A stretch of DNA of 64,000 nt from Tatumella citrea (GCF_002163585.1 NZ_CP015579.1:2604001-2668000), one strand, 5' to 3'; shown: positions 52,791 to 62,368, numbered from the stretch's first letter. A program made the numbers and translations. The notes: a model not told the origin generated them from the sequence alone.

Positions 52791-53738
52791 ATGCGTATTT
52801 TTTCTGTACTGCTGTTACTGTGCAGTTTCTGTAGTTTTGCCGCTCCGGAAACTCAGCAATTTACCGATGACCTGGGCCGGACGGTGACAGTTCCTTTACA
52901 TCCAAAGCGGATTGTTTCACTGCATGACCTGGACATCACCATTCCGCTGATTGAACTGGGCGTTTTCCCGGTTGGCAGTCACGGTCGGACCAATCCTGAT
53001 GGTAGTCATAATCTGCGCTCGGCAAAGCTGCTCACCGGTATTGACTTCGATAACTCAGATATCAAATTTATTGGCAGTGCTGATATTGATATCGAAGCTA
53101 TTGCTGCACTGAAACCCGACCTGATCATCACCGAACCTAACCGCAGTGCCCCGGTGGACCAGTTGCAGAAAATTGCCCCGACCGTCAGTATTGATCATCT
53201 GAAGGGCGGAGCACCGCGGATATACAGCAAACTGGCCCAACTGACAGGAACTCAGGTTCAGTTCTCCCGGCTGGAAGCCCGTTATCAGGAGCAGATAGGG
53301 CAACTGAAACAAACCATCGGTCAACGTAAAATCACCGTATCGGTGATTCAGGCGAATAACGGAAAAATTACTGTCATGCACAGTTACCACTCACTGGGTA
53401 AAGTGCTGCGCGATGCAGGGCTGACTTTTCCTCCGTTGATTAACAATATTCCGGAAGACGGGCGGGTTACCGTCAGCGCAGAACAGCTTCCGGATCTGGA
53501 TGCTGATCTGGTGTTTGATACCTGGCGTGGTGATAATGGTGGCACACCACAGGACGAACTTACCGCAATGAACGGGGTGATGCCTGGGTGGTGCAATTTC
53601 CTGTCGGCCTGTCGCAAAGGACATTATGTGATGGTCTCTCGTGAAGAGTCTATTTCGAATTCATTTGCGGCGATGGGTCTGATGACGGCGATGGTGCAGT
53701 CACAGGTTGCTGGGCTGCTGGTGCCGGTAGCCAGATAA
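52791..53738 (+). CDS. Periplasmic binding protein of the iron-type ABC importer
   Basis: 315 residues from the ATG at 52791 (GGAGTGTT upstream). Signal peptide MRIFSVLLLLCSFCSFA is followed by ETQQFTDDLGRTVTVPLHPKRIVSLHDLD, the usual opening of FepB/FecB-like class III binding proteins, and IEAIAALKPDLIITEPNRS. Ligand probably a ferric siderophore or similar; not resolvable from sequence. There is no outer-membrane receptor in this operon. Confidence 0.9.
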   Translation: MRIFSVLLLLCSFCSFAAPETQQFTDDLGRTVTVPLHPKRIVSLHDLDITIPLIELGVFPVGSHGRTNPDGSHNLRSAKLLTGIDFDNSDIKFIGSADIDIEAIAALKPDLIITEPNRSAPVDQLQKIAPTVSIDHLKGGAPRIYSKLAQLTGTQVQFSRLEARYQEQIGQLKQTIGQRKITVSVIQANNGKITVMHSYHSLGKVLRDAGLTFPPLINNIPEDGRVTVSAEQLPDLDADLVFDTWRGDNGGTPQDELTAMNGVMPGWCNFLSACRKGHYVMVSREESISNSFAAMGLMTAMVQSQVAGLLVPVAR

Positions 53739-53751
53739 GCGAAAAGAAAAA

Positions 53752-54645
53752 ATGACTGAAACAAAAAAAAGTAAAACCCGGGTCGATGTGTTTGGTGAAC
53801 GTCTGCGTAACCGTGCCCCGCAGCTGTCTGCCGGGTTGCAGTCGGTGTTGTATTACATTAATGAGAACCGGGCGACGGTACTGGAATCCACCGCCCTGGA
53901 AATTGCTGCTGCTAATGACACCTCAGATGCTACGGTCGTCCGCGCGGTACAGGCTCTTGGATTTGCCGGACTTCGTGATCTGAAAAAGACCCTGCAACTG
54001 TGGTTTGAGCCGGTCCTTAACTCTTCCGATAAAATGAGCAGTACGGTGAATGAATTCACCAGCGATATTAATTCGAGTATCGATTTTGTGCTTGAAGGTC
54101 ACCGCCGCACCTGTGATGTATTGTCAGGTCAGGAAAATCGTGCCGCATTGTCTCAGGCCGTCACCCTGCTGCTCAACGCCCGACAACTGGCTATTTTCGG
54201 TATCAATGCCTCCGGTATTCTTGCGGAGTATGCGGCACGACTGTTTAACCGGATTGGTCTGCCCTGCTCTCCACTGAACCGGGCCGGTATCGGGCTGGCA
54301 GAACAGCTGCTGACACTGCAGCGTGGTGATGTGCTGTTGATGATGGCTCAGAAATCAGCGCACCGCGAAGGGATGACCACGCTTCGCGAAGCCCGCCGAC
54401 TGGGTATTCCTGTGATTCTGCTGACTAATGCGATGGATTCACGCTTTGCGGAACAAGCGGATGTGGTCATCCAGGTGCCCCGGGGCGGGGAAAACGGCAA
54501 AGTCCCTCTGCACGGTACGGTGCTGGTCTGTCTTGAGATGCTGGTACTTGCGGTAGCTTCCTCAGCATCTCAACGGACGATTAAATCAATGAAGCGGATG
54601 GATGAGCTACACCGGGGAATAAAACCAGGCAGCCACAAGCGTTGA
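53752..54645 (+). CDS. RpiR/MurR-family regulator with SIS domain
   Basis: 297 residues. The N-terminal helix-turn-helix of the RpiR type spans about 1-85 (VLYYINENRATVLESTALEIAAANDTSDATVVRAVQALGFAGLRDLKKTL). The SIS sugar-phosphate-binding domain follows at about 125-260 (LAIFGINASGILAEYAARLFNRIGLPCSPL). It ends the iron-type ABC operon, 13 bases after the binding-protein gene. RpiR proteins usually sense phosphosugars, so its link to an iron-type importer is unusual. TGTAGTA half-sites upstream of the operon may be its targets. Confidence 0.9.
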   Translation: MTETKKSKTRVDVFGERLRNRAPQLSAGLQSVLYYINENRATVLESTALEIAAANDTSDATVVRAVQALGFAGLRDLKKTLQLWFEPVLNSSDKMSSTVNEFTSDINSSIDFVLEGHRRTCDVLSGQENRAALSQAVTLLLNARQLAIFGINASGILAEYAARLFNRIGLPCSPLNRAGIGLAEQLLTLQRGDVLLMMAQKSAHREGMTTLREARRLGIPVILLTNAMDSRFAEQADVVIQVPRGGENGKVPLHGTVLVCLEMLVLAVASSASQRTIKSMKRMDELHRGIKPGSHKR

Positions 54646-54654
54646 GCCAACGCA

Positions 54655-55794
54655 TTACGCCAGCGTTTTTCTCATCAGTATCAGCACGACCATCACCAGA
54701 ATACTGAAACCACTGGTCACCGCGAAGGTAATGCTGCTGTCTCCCGGCAGCATAGCCATAAATGAAGCCAGAAACTGGCCGCTGAAGAGTGCCATTGACA
54801 GGCTGGCCAGTCTCCGGCCACGGTTGCTCTGGTTACTGCGGCTGACGGTCATGTGATTAACCAGCGGTACCGAGAGACCAAATCCGCCACCCAGCAGCAC
54901 CCCGGCCAAAATTACCCCGCTCAGACTCACTGTCAGCGCAAACAGTGCAAATGCGGCTGCATAACAGAGAAATGCCAGCCAGAGTGTCGCTGGCTCAGTT
55001 ATTTTTTTAACCACAGCGGGCATCAGGGCCGCCGCCCCGACTGCCACCAGAGAGACCATCGACAGAAAATATCCGGTGTCGCTGGCACTAATTCCTGCCT
55101 GATAAAACTGCTTTGGAATCATAATTACTGCTGTAAAAAAGCAAATCATCGACATCAGCGCAGCAAACAGAACCCCACGAAGCGACGGCGCTCTGGTTCC
55201 GTGGGTAGTCTCTTCCGGGGACTCAGCGGAAACCTGCTCCACAGGGACCGGGACCAGATATCTGACCATCACCAACATGATCCAACTCAGCAGATATAAA
55301 ATAAACGGCCAACGCCAGTCCTGAACAGCCAGCAATCCGCTGATAAACAGGAAAATGACCCCGCCAAATTCAATTGCCATTCCCTGACGGGCAATCATGG
55401 TTAGCCGGGTCTGGCCGTGATAGAACGCCGCCAACAATGCAGTACCGGATGACATCACAACCGCCGTGGCTCCCCCCAGGATCAGTCTGTCGATAACCAC
55501 TAATGGCAGACCGTGGCAGAACATTCCGGCAATCCCGAACAATCCGTAAATAAACAATCCAGACTGCAACGCAGTACGTGCACCACAGCGGTCGATAATT
55601 TTCCCGGCCAGCGGCCCGGCCAGCACTACCCCCAGTGAAGGCAGGGTTATCAGCCAGCCAGCCGCATGGGATACACCCATTGCGGCAGCAATTTCAGGCA
55701 GCCCCGGCACCAGAATACAACCAACCATAATGGTTAGCCCGGCAACCGCCATCAGGGTAAACCCGCCAGCTGCAGAGATCGTAGAAGTTTTCAT
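54655..55794 (-). CDS. MFS transporter, divergent to an IclR gene
   Basis: 379 residues from the ATG at 55794 (MKTSTISAAGGFTLMAVAGLTIMVGCILVPGLPEIAAAMG); upstream in-frame starts lack ribosome sites. About 12 helices, with MFS motif A LAGKIIDRCGARTAL. Its relatives include multidrug and sugar-export MFS proteins. Converges with the RpiR gene at 9 bases and is divergent from the IclR gene at 55936, so IclR control is likely. Confidence 0.87.
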   Translation of the reverse strand: MKTSTISAAGGFTLMAVAGLTIMVGCILVPGLPEIAAAMGVSHAAGWLITLPSLGVVLAGPLAGKIIDRCGARTALQSGLFIYGLFGIAGMFCHGLPLVVIDRLILGGATAVVMSSGTALLAAFYHGQTRLTMIARQGMAIEFGGVIFLFISGLLAVQDWRWPFILYLLSWIMLVMVRYLVPVPVEQVSAESPEETTHGTRAPSLRGVLFAALMSMICFFTAVIMIPKQFYQAGISASDTGYFLSMVSLVAVGAAALMPAVVKKITEPATLWLAFLCYAAAFALFALTVSLSGVILAGVLLGGGFGLSVPLVNHMTVSRSNQSNRGRRLASLSMALFSGQFLASFMAMLPGDSSITFAVTSGFSILVMVVLILMRKTLA

Positions 55795-55797
55795 AAT

Positions 55798-55835
55798 TGT
55801 CCACATAGTGAAATTAAATGACCAATATATGGACA
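55798..55835. promoter_or_regulatory. TGTCCA...TGGACA inverted repeat between MFS and IclR genes
   Basis: TGTCCA at 55798-55803 and TGGACA at 55830-55835, 32 bases apart start to start, which is close to three helical turns. Possible IclR site; short arms make chance occurrence plausible. Confidence 0.35.
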
Positions 55836-55935
55836 TCATCATGTTCTGCAGGCGTGAAGTCAAGAGATACCGTCGACCCGGAGGGCGGGCAAACTATGCT
55901 ATAGTCAGAAAAATTTCAGCGAGGAATTCCCGTCT

Positions 55936-56685
55936 ATGCCAGACATCCCTGACAATAACGGTTCACAGGTCATCGCCCGGGCGGCCACTATTTTTAATGT
56001 GCTGGAAACAGAACCGGGTGGTATGACGATTGCGCTGCTGGCAAAACAGACCGGACTTCCGCGTACTACCGTGCACAGGCTGGTCAGTTCTCTGGAATCA
56101 CAGCAATTACTGACTTTTCGCCAGGGAGAGGTCCGACTGGGCCCGGCGCTGGCCCGGCTGGCTGCTGCCGCTCATACCGATATTGTTCCTCTGGCCCGTC
56201 CTGCGATGGAGACACTTAACCGGCGGACCAGGGAAACCGTCGACCTGAGCATTTTTCGCGGGACCCATGCAATATCGGTAAGCCAGATAGTCTCAGATCG
56301 CGAGTTGCGGGTAGTTTCTCCTGTCGGCACCGCTTTCCCGTCTCACTGTACAGCCCACGGCAAAGCCCTGTTATCTTCGCTGTCTGATGAAAGGATACTG
56401 ATGCTGACCGGCAATCCGCCGGAACGGAGAACCGGGCAGACCCTGAAAACGTCAGAAGCCGTACTGCAGGACATTCGCCTGTGTCGCGACAGACAATATG
56501 CGCTGGATAATGAAGAACATGCAGAAGGAGTATGTGGTCTGGGCATGGTGCTGAACACTGGGCTGAACGAACAATATGCGCTTTCCCTGGCTGTGCCGGT
56601 CGGCCGGTTTATGCCGAATCTTCCGGAACTGTTGTCGGCCATGAAGCAATGTAAAGCAGAAATAGAATCAGTGCTGATATCCTGA
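55936..56685 (+). CDS. IclR-family regulator
   Basis: 249 residues. Winged helix at about 10-70 (QVIARAATIFNVLETEPGGMTIALLAKQTGLPRTTVHRLVSSLESQQLL). The effector domain includes VGTAFPSHCTAHGKALLSSL and EEHAEGVCGLGMVLN, normal for IclR. Start follows GAGGAAT. Divergent from the MFS gene, the probable target. Confidence 0.92.
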   Translation: MPDIPDNNGSQVIARAATIFNVLETEPGGMTIALLAKQTGLPRTTVHRLVSSLESQQLLTFRQGEVRLGPALARLAAAAHTDIVPLARPAMETLNRRTRETVDLSIFRGTHAISVSQIVSDRELRVVSPVGTAFPSHCTAHGKALLSSLSDERILMLTGNPPERRTGQTLKTSEAVLQDIRLCRDRQYALDNEEHAEGVCGLGMVLNTGLNEQYALSLAVPVGRFMPNLPELLSAMKQCKAEIESVLIS

Positions 56686-56725
56686 GCCATAAACCATTCG
56701 CGGCAATAGCTCAGGACTTAGGTAT

Positions 56726-57799
56726 TCAGGTGGCTGAAAAACCTGCCTGCTCTGCTTCGCTGATAAGCGTAGTCACCAGCTCTGCGGCAGGCATTTCTCT
56801 GGCCTGCCATGCTCCTTCCCCTGCCCATTGAGCTGCAAATCCGGATTTACCCTGACTGGCAGCTGCCGCAGCCAGCGCTTTGTTCAGCGAATAGGTCAGC
56901 GGATAGTCCGGGATTTGATGCGGTTCAATATCCGCTGTAAACAGGCAAAACAACGTATTGACCGAGCGAGCCGGCCGGCCGGATACCGTTCGTGTCAGCA
57001 CCGTGTTGCCTGCAGTTTCCTGTTTCAGAGCCTGACGATAGGCGATATCTGCGGATGATTCCGGACAAAGTACAAACGCAGTTCCCATCTGCACCGCATC
57101 GGCACCCGAACTCAGCATCTCCTGAATTTCGGCACCGTGCATAATTCCGCCGGCAGCAATCACCGGCAGCCGGACAGCCTGTAGCAGTTGCTGCGTTAAC
57201 TGGCGGGTAGTAAGCATCTGGTCGCTGGCATTCATATCAAATATTCCCCGGTGACCGCCCGCCTCAATTCCCTGAGCAATCAGGAACTCAATACCTGCAT
57301 TCTGAGCGGCCAGAGCCTCTTCAACACTGGTCACCGTTGCCAGCGTTGCAATACCTTGCTGTTTAAACTGTGCAATCACAGCGCCTTCCGGCAACCCGAA
57401 GTGGAAACTTACGGCCGCCGGGTTCTGAGCCAGCAAAATATCCACCATCTGTTCCTGTTGCAGAAAACTGGTATAAATTTCGGTTAATTCCGCAGGCAGT
57501 GAAACACCATACTCACTGAACAACGGCTGAAAACGCTGCAGCCACTCTGCTTCAAGGGACTGATTACGAACTGCTGGTGCATGGCAAAACAAATTGACGT
57601 TTATGGCATGGCGGGTTTGCGCCAGAGTTGCGCTGATCATCTTCTCCGCCTGCTCAGGTCCGGCAGCCCCGATACTGATCGAGCCCAGAGCTCCGGCATT
57701 ACTGACTGCCGCGGCCAGGTTTGGTGTGGAAACGCCTGCCATCGGCGCCTGAATCAAAGGGAAGCGCAGTCCCAGTCTGTCAGCTAATAAACTTTTCAT
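56726..57799 (-). CDS. Nitronate monooxygenase (2-nitropropane dioxygenase-like)
   Basis: About 357 residues; ATG at 57799 or one codon earlier. FMN-binding TIM-barrel features: LRFPLIQAPMAGVSTPNLAAAVSNAGALGSI, GIEAGGHRGIF, and PVIAAGGIMHGAEIQEMLSSGADAVQMGTAFVLCPES. It oxidises alkyl nitronates such as propionate 3-nitronate, a plant and fungal toxin, to aldehyde and nitrite. Divergent from the LysR gene at 57890, likely its regulator. Confidence 0.9.
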   Translation of the reverse strand: MKSLLADRLGLRFPLIQAPMAGVSTPNLAAAVSNAGALGSISIGAAGPEQAEKMISATLAQTRHAINVNLFCHAPAVRNQSLEAEWLQRFQPLFSEYGVSLPAELTEIYTSFLQQEQMVDILLAQNPAAVSFHFGLPEGAVIAQFKQQGIATLATVTSVEEALAAQNAGIEFLIAQGIEAGGHRGIFDMNASDQMLTTRQLTQQLLQAVRLPVIAAGGIMHGAEIQEMLSSGADAVQMGTAFVLCPESSADIAYRQALKQETAGNTVLTRTVSGRPARSVNTLFCLFTADIEPHQIPDYPLTYSLNKALAAAAASQGKSGFAAQWAGEGAWQAREMPAAELVTTLISEAEQAGFSAT

Positions 57800-57889
57800 C
57801 ATCACCCGCTTGTCTTTCGATTACACCTGACCATAAAATCTCTTTATGAGCTGTAAAAAGCAATTCTGTTTCTGTTTCGGGAATCAAAA

Positions 57890-58771
57890 ATGAATCATAC
57901 GTCACTAAAAATCTTTATGGTGGTGGCCGAAGAGTTAAGCATCATTAAAGCCGCGAAACGTCTCGGCAGGGTTCAGTCCAATATCACCACCCGTATCCAG
58001 CAACTTGAGCAGGAGCTGGATGTACAGTTGTTTCTTCGTGATAACAAAAAGCTGCAACTTTCCCCCGCAGGTGAGACATTTCTCAGTTACTGCCGACAGT
58101 TGCTTACCCTGGCAGATGAAGCCCGACAAGCTCTGCACCCGCAGCAACCGTCAGGAATTTTACGCCTTGGCAGCATGGAATCGACAGTGGCCAGCCGTCT
58201 TAATCAGCCATTATCAGACTTTAGCCACGCCTTTCCCGATGTGCATCTGCAACTGGTGACACAACCCAGCCGCCAGCTTACCGAGGCAGTGTTAACCAGA
58301 GAACTGGACTGTGCCCTGGTGTCATTGCCGGTAAACGCTCAGCAGCACACTGAATGCCCCGCTGGTCTGAGTTTCCGTTCACTGTACAGTGAGGAGTTGT
58401 TACTGATTAACCCGGCAGGCTATCAGCCGGATTCTCAGGGCCCGCTGCCACTGGCGGCATTTGCCGACGGTTGTAGTTATCGCCGGATTGCGGTTCAGAC
58501 TTTGCAGTCTTCGGTTACCGGTGAGCAGCTGTCAGATATCAGTGAAGTCAGCTCTTATCACAGTATGCTTTCCAGTGTAGCCGGTGGTGGCTATTGCTGC
58601 CTGCTGCCGAAAAGCGTCTTCGGATTACTGCAGTCACCCCACCAACTCACCATTGTTCCTGCCGGTACTGCAGTCACTCAGTTTATCTGGCGGGAGGAAT
58701 CCGCCTCTCTGGCTGTACAGAATCTTGGAGATCTGCTGGCCGCAGAGGCGCAAGGACATAACATCGTTTAA
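57890..58771 (+). CDS. LysR-family regulator, divergent to nitronate monooxygenase
   Basis: 293 residues. N-terminus MNHTSLKIFMVVAEELSIIKAAKRLGRVQSNITTRIQQLEQELDVQLFLRDNKK contains the helix-turn-helix; effector domain from about 90 (LRLGSMESTVASRL). The end lies 17 bases from the convergent YbfB-type MFS gene. Confidence 0.9.
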   Translation: MNHTSLKIFMVVAEELSIIKAAKRLGRVQSNITTRIQQLEQELDVQLFLRDNKKLQLSPAGETFLSYCRQLLTLADEARQALHPQQPSGILRLGSMESTVASRLNQPLSDFSHAFPDVHLQLVTQPSRQLTEAVLTRELDCALVSLPVNAQQHTECPAGLSFRSLYSEELLLINPAGYQPDSQGPLPLAAFADGCSYRRIAVQTLQSSVTGEQLSDISEVSSYHSMLSSVAGGGYCCLLPKSVFGLLQSPHQLTIVPAGTAVTQFIWREESASLAVQNLGDLLAAEAQGHNIV

Positions 58772-58788
58772 CTTCCCTACCCCGGGAA

Positions 58789-59946
58789 CTATCTGATGAC
58801 CGCCAGCAGCGCAGCAACCAGCAACGCGGCGGCCGCACTAAACAGCGACGGGCTAAATGATCCGGTTATCTGGTACAGGTGACCGGCCACCAGCGGGCCG
58901 GCAATCTGTCCCACTCCATAAAGGGCAGTCATTGCCGCAATCATATTAAAACTCACCAGGTGTGCCAGCCGCCTTGCCTCAGGCAGAGCAATAGTCACCG
59001 TTCCCATAAAGGTAAATCCGGTCAGTAATGCACTGATCAGGCACACCAGCAGCGAGTGACTAAACGCCGGCAACACCACACCTGCCGCCTGCACCAGCAG
59101 ATTAGCAATCAGTGCATGGCGACTCCCTTTTACTGCCAGCCATTTATGCCAGATAAAGCAGGAAGGTATCGCCGCCAGTCCAAATAATGCCCAGACCTGT
59201 ATCGGGTCGACCGTCGAACCGGAAAGAAACAACGGCAGGTAGGTGGCAGTGATGATGTAACCAAACCCGGACAAACCATAAATCAGTAATAACCGGTATG
59301 CTGCACTCCGGGTTTGCGGGCGTGAATCTGCTTGGCTGGTCGAAGGTCCCGCGGCAAACCGCAGGGTATCTGCCGGAAGATTCAGCCAGCGTAATACCAG
59401 TAAAAACAGAATAGCCGCGCTGAAACCACAGATTATCCAGATAGTAGGTGATGCCAGTTGCAGATATTTAGCCACCGCAATCACTTCCGCCGACAGAAAA
59501 ATCCCGACACCGACGCCGGCATACAACAATGGTGCCCCGCCGCTGTGTTTATGATGCTGCAACAGCCATAATGAGGCCGCAATCAGGCTGACTGCGCTGA
59601 CCAGTCCGGCGATTCCCCTCACTATAATCACCTGCATTCCACTGTGGCTGATCGCAAGGGCAAACACACATAACAATGTAGTGATCACCGCGAAATAACA
59701 CAGCAGTCGTGCATCTCCAGGCCGGGCTTTCGCCAGTAACAATGCCCCGGCCAGATACCCGGCATAATTCGCTGCTGCCGCCAGATTTCCCTGACTCAGC
59801 GTCAGCAAATGCTCCTGAATCATTAGTGGCAATATTCCCGTAAAGGCGAAACGCCCGTACCCCATACCAATGACCAGTACCACCGCGCCTGCCAGCGACA
59901 TCATTCTGGCTTTTGCATCTGAGTGATAAGCGTTTACCGGACCCAC
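58789..59946 (-). CDS. YbfB/YjiJ-family MFS transporter
   Basis: 385 residues, starting at a GTG with GGAGG four bases upstream. About 12 helices; AGAVVLVIGMGYGRFAFTGILPLMIQEH at the start is the hallmark of the YbfB/YjiJ group. Substrate unknown. Its promoter region contains two palindromes (59983-59999 and 60012-60032). Confidence 0.88.
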   Translation of the reverse strand: MGPVNAYHSDAKARMMSLAGAVVLVIGMGYGRFAFTGILPLMIQEHLLTLSQGNLAAAANYAGYLAGALLLAKARPGDARLLCYFAVITTLLCVFALAISHSGMQVIIVRGIAGLVSAVSLIAASLWLLQHHKHSGGAPLLYAGVGVGIFLSAEVIAVAKYLQLASPTIWIICGFSAAILFLLVLRWLNLPADTLRFAAGPSTSQADSRPQTRSAAYRLLLIYGLSGFGYIITATYLPLFLSGSTVDPIQVWALFGLAAIPSCFIWHKWLAVKGSRHALIANLLVQAAGVVLPAFSHSLLVCLISALLTGFTFMGTVTIALPEARRLAHLVSFNMIAAMTALYGVGQIAGPLVAGHLYQITGSFSPSLFSAAAALLVAALLAVIR

Positions 59947-59982
59947 ACGGCCTCCACAGATTGTATAAATGATTTAAATTTT

Positions 59983-59999
59983 GTTCTCACAAAGAGAAC
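59983..59999. promoter_or_regulatory. GTTCTC-N5-GAGAAC palindrome before the YbfB-type gene
   Basis: Perfect 6-base arms around ACAAA, 37 bases upstream of the start codon. A dimer-binding operator is likely, perhaps for the IclR protein encoded upstream. Confidence 0.55.
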
Positions 60000-60011
60000 G
60001 TAAAATAAATA

Positions 60012-60032
60012 TATATCTCAATATGAGATATA
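60012..60032. promoter_or_regulatory. 21-base palindrome TATATCTCA-ATA-TGAGATATA
   Basis: Perfect 9-base arms. The inner part is ATC-N9-GAT, a form used by some LysR proteins. It lies 66 bases upstream of the YbfB-type start, just beyond the other palindrome. Confidence 0.65.
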
Positions 60033-60163
60033 ACAAGCGAAATAACGACACTACCAGGTCAGGCCAGGATGTTATTCAGGAGCAGCAGGGCTGAAAATGC
60101 GGGATAAAACCGGAAGGTATCAGAGAAGTATGGCCTGCAGGAGGATCTCCTGCAGGTGGCAGA

Positions 60164-60847
60164 TTAGCGGGAGCCGCCCAGTTGCCGGGTCAGCTCAGCA
60201 GCAACCCTCTGTAACACTGGCCCGACGACATCATGTACCTGTTGTTCAGTTAACCGTGAAGCAGGCCCGGTGACGGTCAGTGCTGCCAGAAACTGATGAT
60301 CTGCACCAAAAATCGGCACACAGCAGGCGGCAGTATGAGGATCGCGCATCCCGGAGCTAAACAGCGGCAGTTCGGGTGGCTGCTCGAACAGGGGTTCATT
60401 CAGACCCCAGTAACGTAGCGTTTTACCGATAGAAGTATCATCCAGTGGCAGGTAACTGCCTGGCAAACGCGTTTCTCTCAGACCCACGGTCGGTTCTGCA
60501 CGGAACAGACAAAGCCTTTGCTGGTTATCCAGAACATACCAGGAAGCACTTTCGCCGGCCTCTGTAGCCAGTTGCTGCAATGCCGGCTGAACCAGCGCCC
60601 GTAACTGGAAGGAGTTTTCGTATAAACGGCCAAGATAAAGCAATCTTGGACCCAGTGAATAAAGCCCGTCATCCCTGCGGATAACGTAGTTCATTCTCTC
60701 CAGAGAATTCATTAAACGGTAGACCGTGGTTTTATGGTAACCGCTCAGTCTGGCTAATACGCTCAGTGACAGCAGTTCTTCGCCCGGTCTGAAGCAATCC
60801 AGTAATGCCAGCGCTTTTTCTACCGCGATAACACCTTCGTTTCCCAT
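60164..60847 (-). CDS. IclR-family regulator
   Basis: 227 residues, slightly short for the family. Winged helix at about 6-68 (GVIAVEKALALLDCFRPGEELLSLSVLARLSGYHKTTVYRLMNSLERMNYV); effector domain with SLGPRLLYLGRLYENSF and DTSIGKTLRYWG. It lies downstream of the dehydrogenase operon and upstream of the YbfB-type gene, all on the minus strand; either could be its target. Confidence 0.9.
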   Translation of the reverse strand: MGNEGVIAVEKALALLDCFRPGEELLSLSVLARLSGYHKTTVYRLMNSLERMNYVIRRDDGLYSLGPRLLYLGRLYENSFQLRALVQPALQQLATEAGESASWYVLDNQQRLCLFRAEPTVGLRETRLPGSYLPLDDTSIGKTLRYWGLNEPLFEQPPELPLFSSGMRDPHTAACCVPIFGADHQFLAALTVTGPASRLTEQQVHDVVGPVLQRVAAELTRQLGGSR

Positions 60848-60999
60848 ATGTTACGATCTCAAATTATTTAACTGCACAAGTTTACCGTGTAAAACAATGA
60901 GCAGCATCTAATTTAAGTAACACTTTCTGAATCAGCAAGACTGGACAGTGATGTGTTGTGGCTTGCCGGGCGGAGGCTGAAATCGTGTTGCAAAACAGG

Positions 61000-61024
61000 A
61001 AAAAAGGGCTGCAGACCGCAGCCC
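61000..61024 (-). terminator. Intrinsic terminator of the dehydrogenase operon
   Basis: On the minus strand GGGCTGC pairs with GCAGCCC around five bases, followed by six Ts. It starts 9 bases after the cytochrome gene's stop. Confidence 0.92.
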
Positions 61025-61032
61025 GGGAAGGT

Positions 61033-62355
61033 CTATTTCTTAGCGGGATCCGGCTTTTCGGCCTTTACCTGCGGATTATCTGCCTGATTCGGTACCGGCA
61101 TTAGCTTGCGAATGTCTGCTACCTGCTTAGCCTCTACTTTACCGGCATTATTACCCCAACTGCTGCGGATAAAGCTGACCACATCAGCGACCTGCTGGTC
61201 ACTGAGCCGCCAGCCGAAATCAGGCATGGTCAGTCCGGTCACCGATTGCTGAGTCACCGGCATCTTTCCGCCTGTCAGGACAATGCTAATCAGTGAGGAA
61301 GGATCATCACTCAGTAATACCGGGTTACCGGCCAGTGTCGGGAAGGTTTTGGCATACCCTTTGCCATCCAGACGGTGGCAGGCTGCACAGTTATCCATAT
61401 ATTCTTCCGCACCGGTCTGGCTCAGATCTCCTCTGATTAACGCCGCCGTAGTGCTGTCGGTGGTCGCCGGAGGCTGTGCCTCTGGATCAGAAGATTTTAG
61501 CGATTTAATATAGACCGCCATAGCATGTAAATCCGCATCGGTCAGGTGCTGGGTACTGTGCCCGATGGCTTCACTCATCGAACCAAATGCCGCGCTCTGG
61601 TCATTGCGCCCGGTTTTCAGGAACGTCTGCAAATCCCCGGTGCTCCAGCGCCCTAATCCGGATTTTACATTTCCGGTCAGATCCGGCGCATGCCAGCCTT
61701 CCAGTGTTCCACCGGTTAAGAAGTCAGCTCCCTTCTCATCTGAAGCCTTTTCCTGAAATGCAATACCACGCGGTGTATGACAGGCACCACAGTGCTCAAG
61801 CCCCTGGACCAGGTAAGCCCCACGGTTCCACTCAGCACTTTGTGCCGGGTCGTTTTTGAACGGAGTATTGTCGAGGAACAACTTATTCCAGACCGCCAGT
61901 GGCCAGCGCATATTTAACGGCCAGGGAATATCTGACGGTTTATTTGGCTGATGTACCGCGGTAACACCATGCATAAAGTATGCATACAGGGCATGCATAT
62001 CGTCATCATTGACCTTCGCATATTCCGTATAAGGCATTGCCGGATACAGATGACGGCCATCGCGGGCAATACCCTGGCGTAATGCGCGGGCAAAGTCATC
62101 ATAGGTGTAATCACCAATTCCGGTCTGTTTATCCGGGGTAATATTGGTCGAATAGATAGCGCCGACCGGAGTGGTCATTTTCAACCCTCCGGTAAAAGCC
62201 GGACCGCTGGCGGTATGGCAGGCCACACAATCTCCCGCAGTCGCCAGATATTCTCCCCGGGCGACCAGTTGTCCGCCACTGTCATCAGCCTGTGCCACGG
62301 TACAGCCCAGCAGACCCGCCAGCACGGCTGAGTACAATAATGTTATTTTTTTCAT
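61033..62355 (-). CDS. Triheme cytochrome c subunit of a membrane-bound gluconate/polyol dehydrogenase
   Basis: 440 residues from the ATG at 62355 (AAGGAACTG upstream), with signal peptide ending VAQA. Three heme motifs are present: C43-V-A-C46-H47, C189-G-A-C192-H193 and C323-A-A-C326-H327. A C-terminal region rich in Pro and Lys may replace the membrane anchor. The subunit passes electrons from the GMC flavoprotein to ubiquinone in the periplasmic membrane. Gene follows the flavoprotein gene by 13 bases. Confidence 0.93.
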   Translation of the reverse strand: MKKITLLYSAVLAGLLGCTVAQADDSGGQLVARGEYLATAGDCVACHTASGPAFTGGLKMTTPVGAIYSTNITPDKQTGIGDYTYDDFARALRQGIARDGRHLYPAMPYTEYAKVNDDDMHALYAYFMHGVTAVHQPNKPSDIPWPLNMRWPLAVWNKLFLDNTPFKNDPAQSAEWNRGAYLVQGLEHCGACHTPRGIAFQEKASDEKGADFLTGGTLEGWHAPDLTGNVKSGLGRWSTGDLQTFLKTGRNDQSAAFGSMSEAIGHSTQHLTDADLHAMAVYIKSLKSSDPEAQPPATTDSTTAALIRGDLSQTGAEEYMDNCAACHRLDGKGYAKTFPTLAGNPVLLSDDPSSLISIVLTGGKMPVTQQSVTGLTMPDFGWRLSDQQVADVVSFIRSSWGNNAGKVEAKQVADIRKLMPVPNQADNPQVKAEKPDPAKK

Positions 62356-62368
62356 ATTGTCAGTTCCT

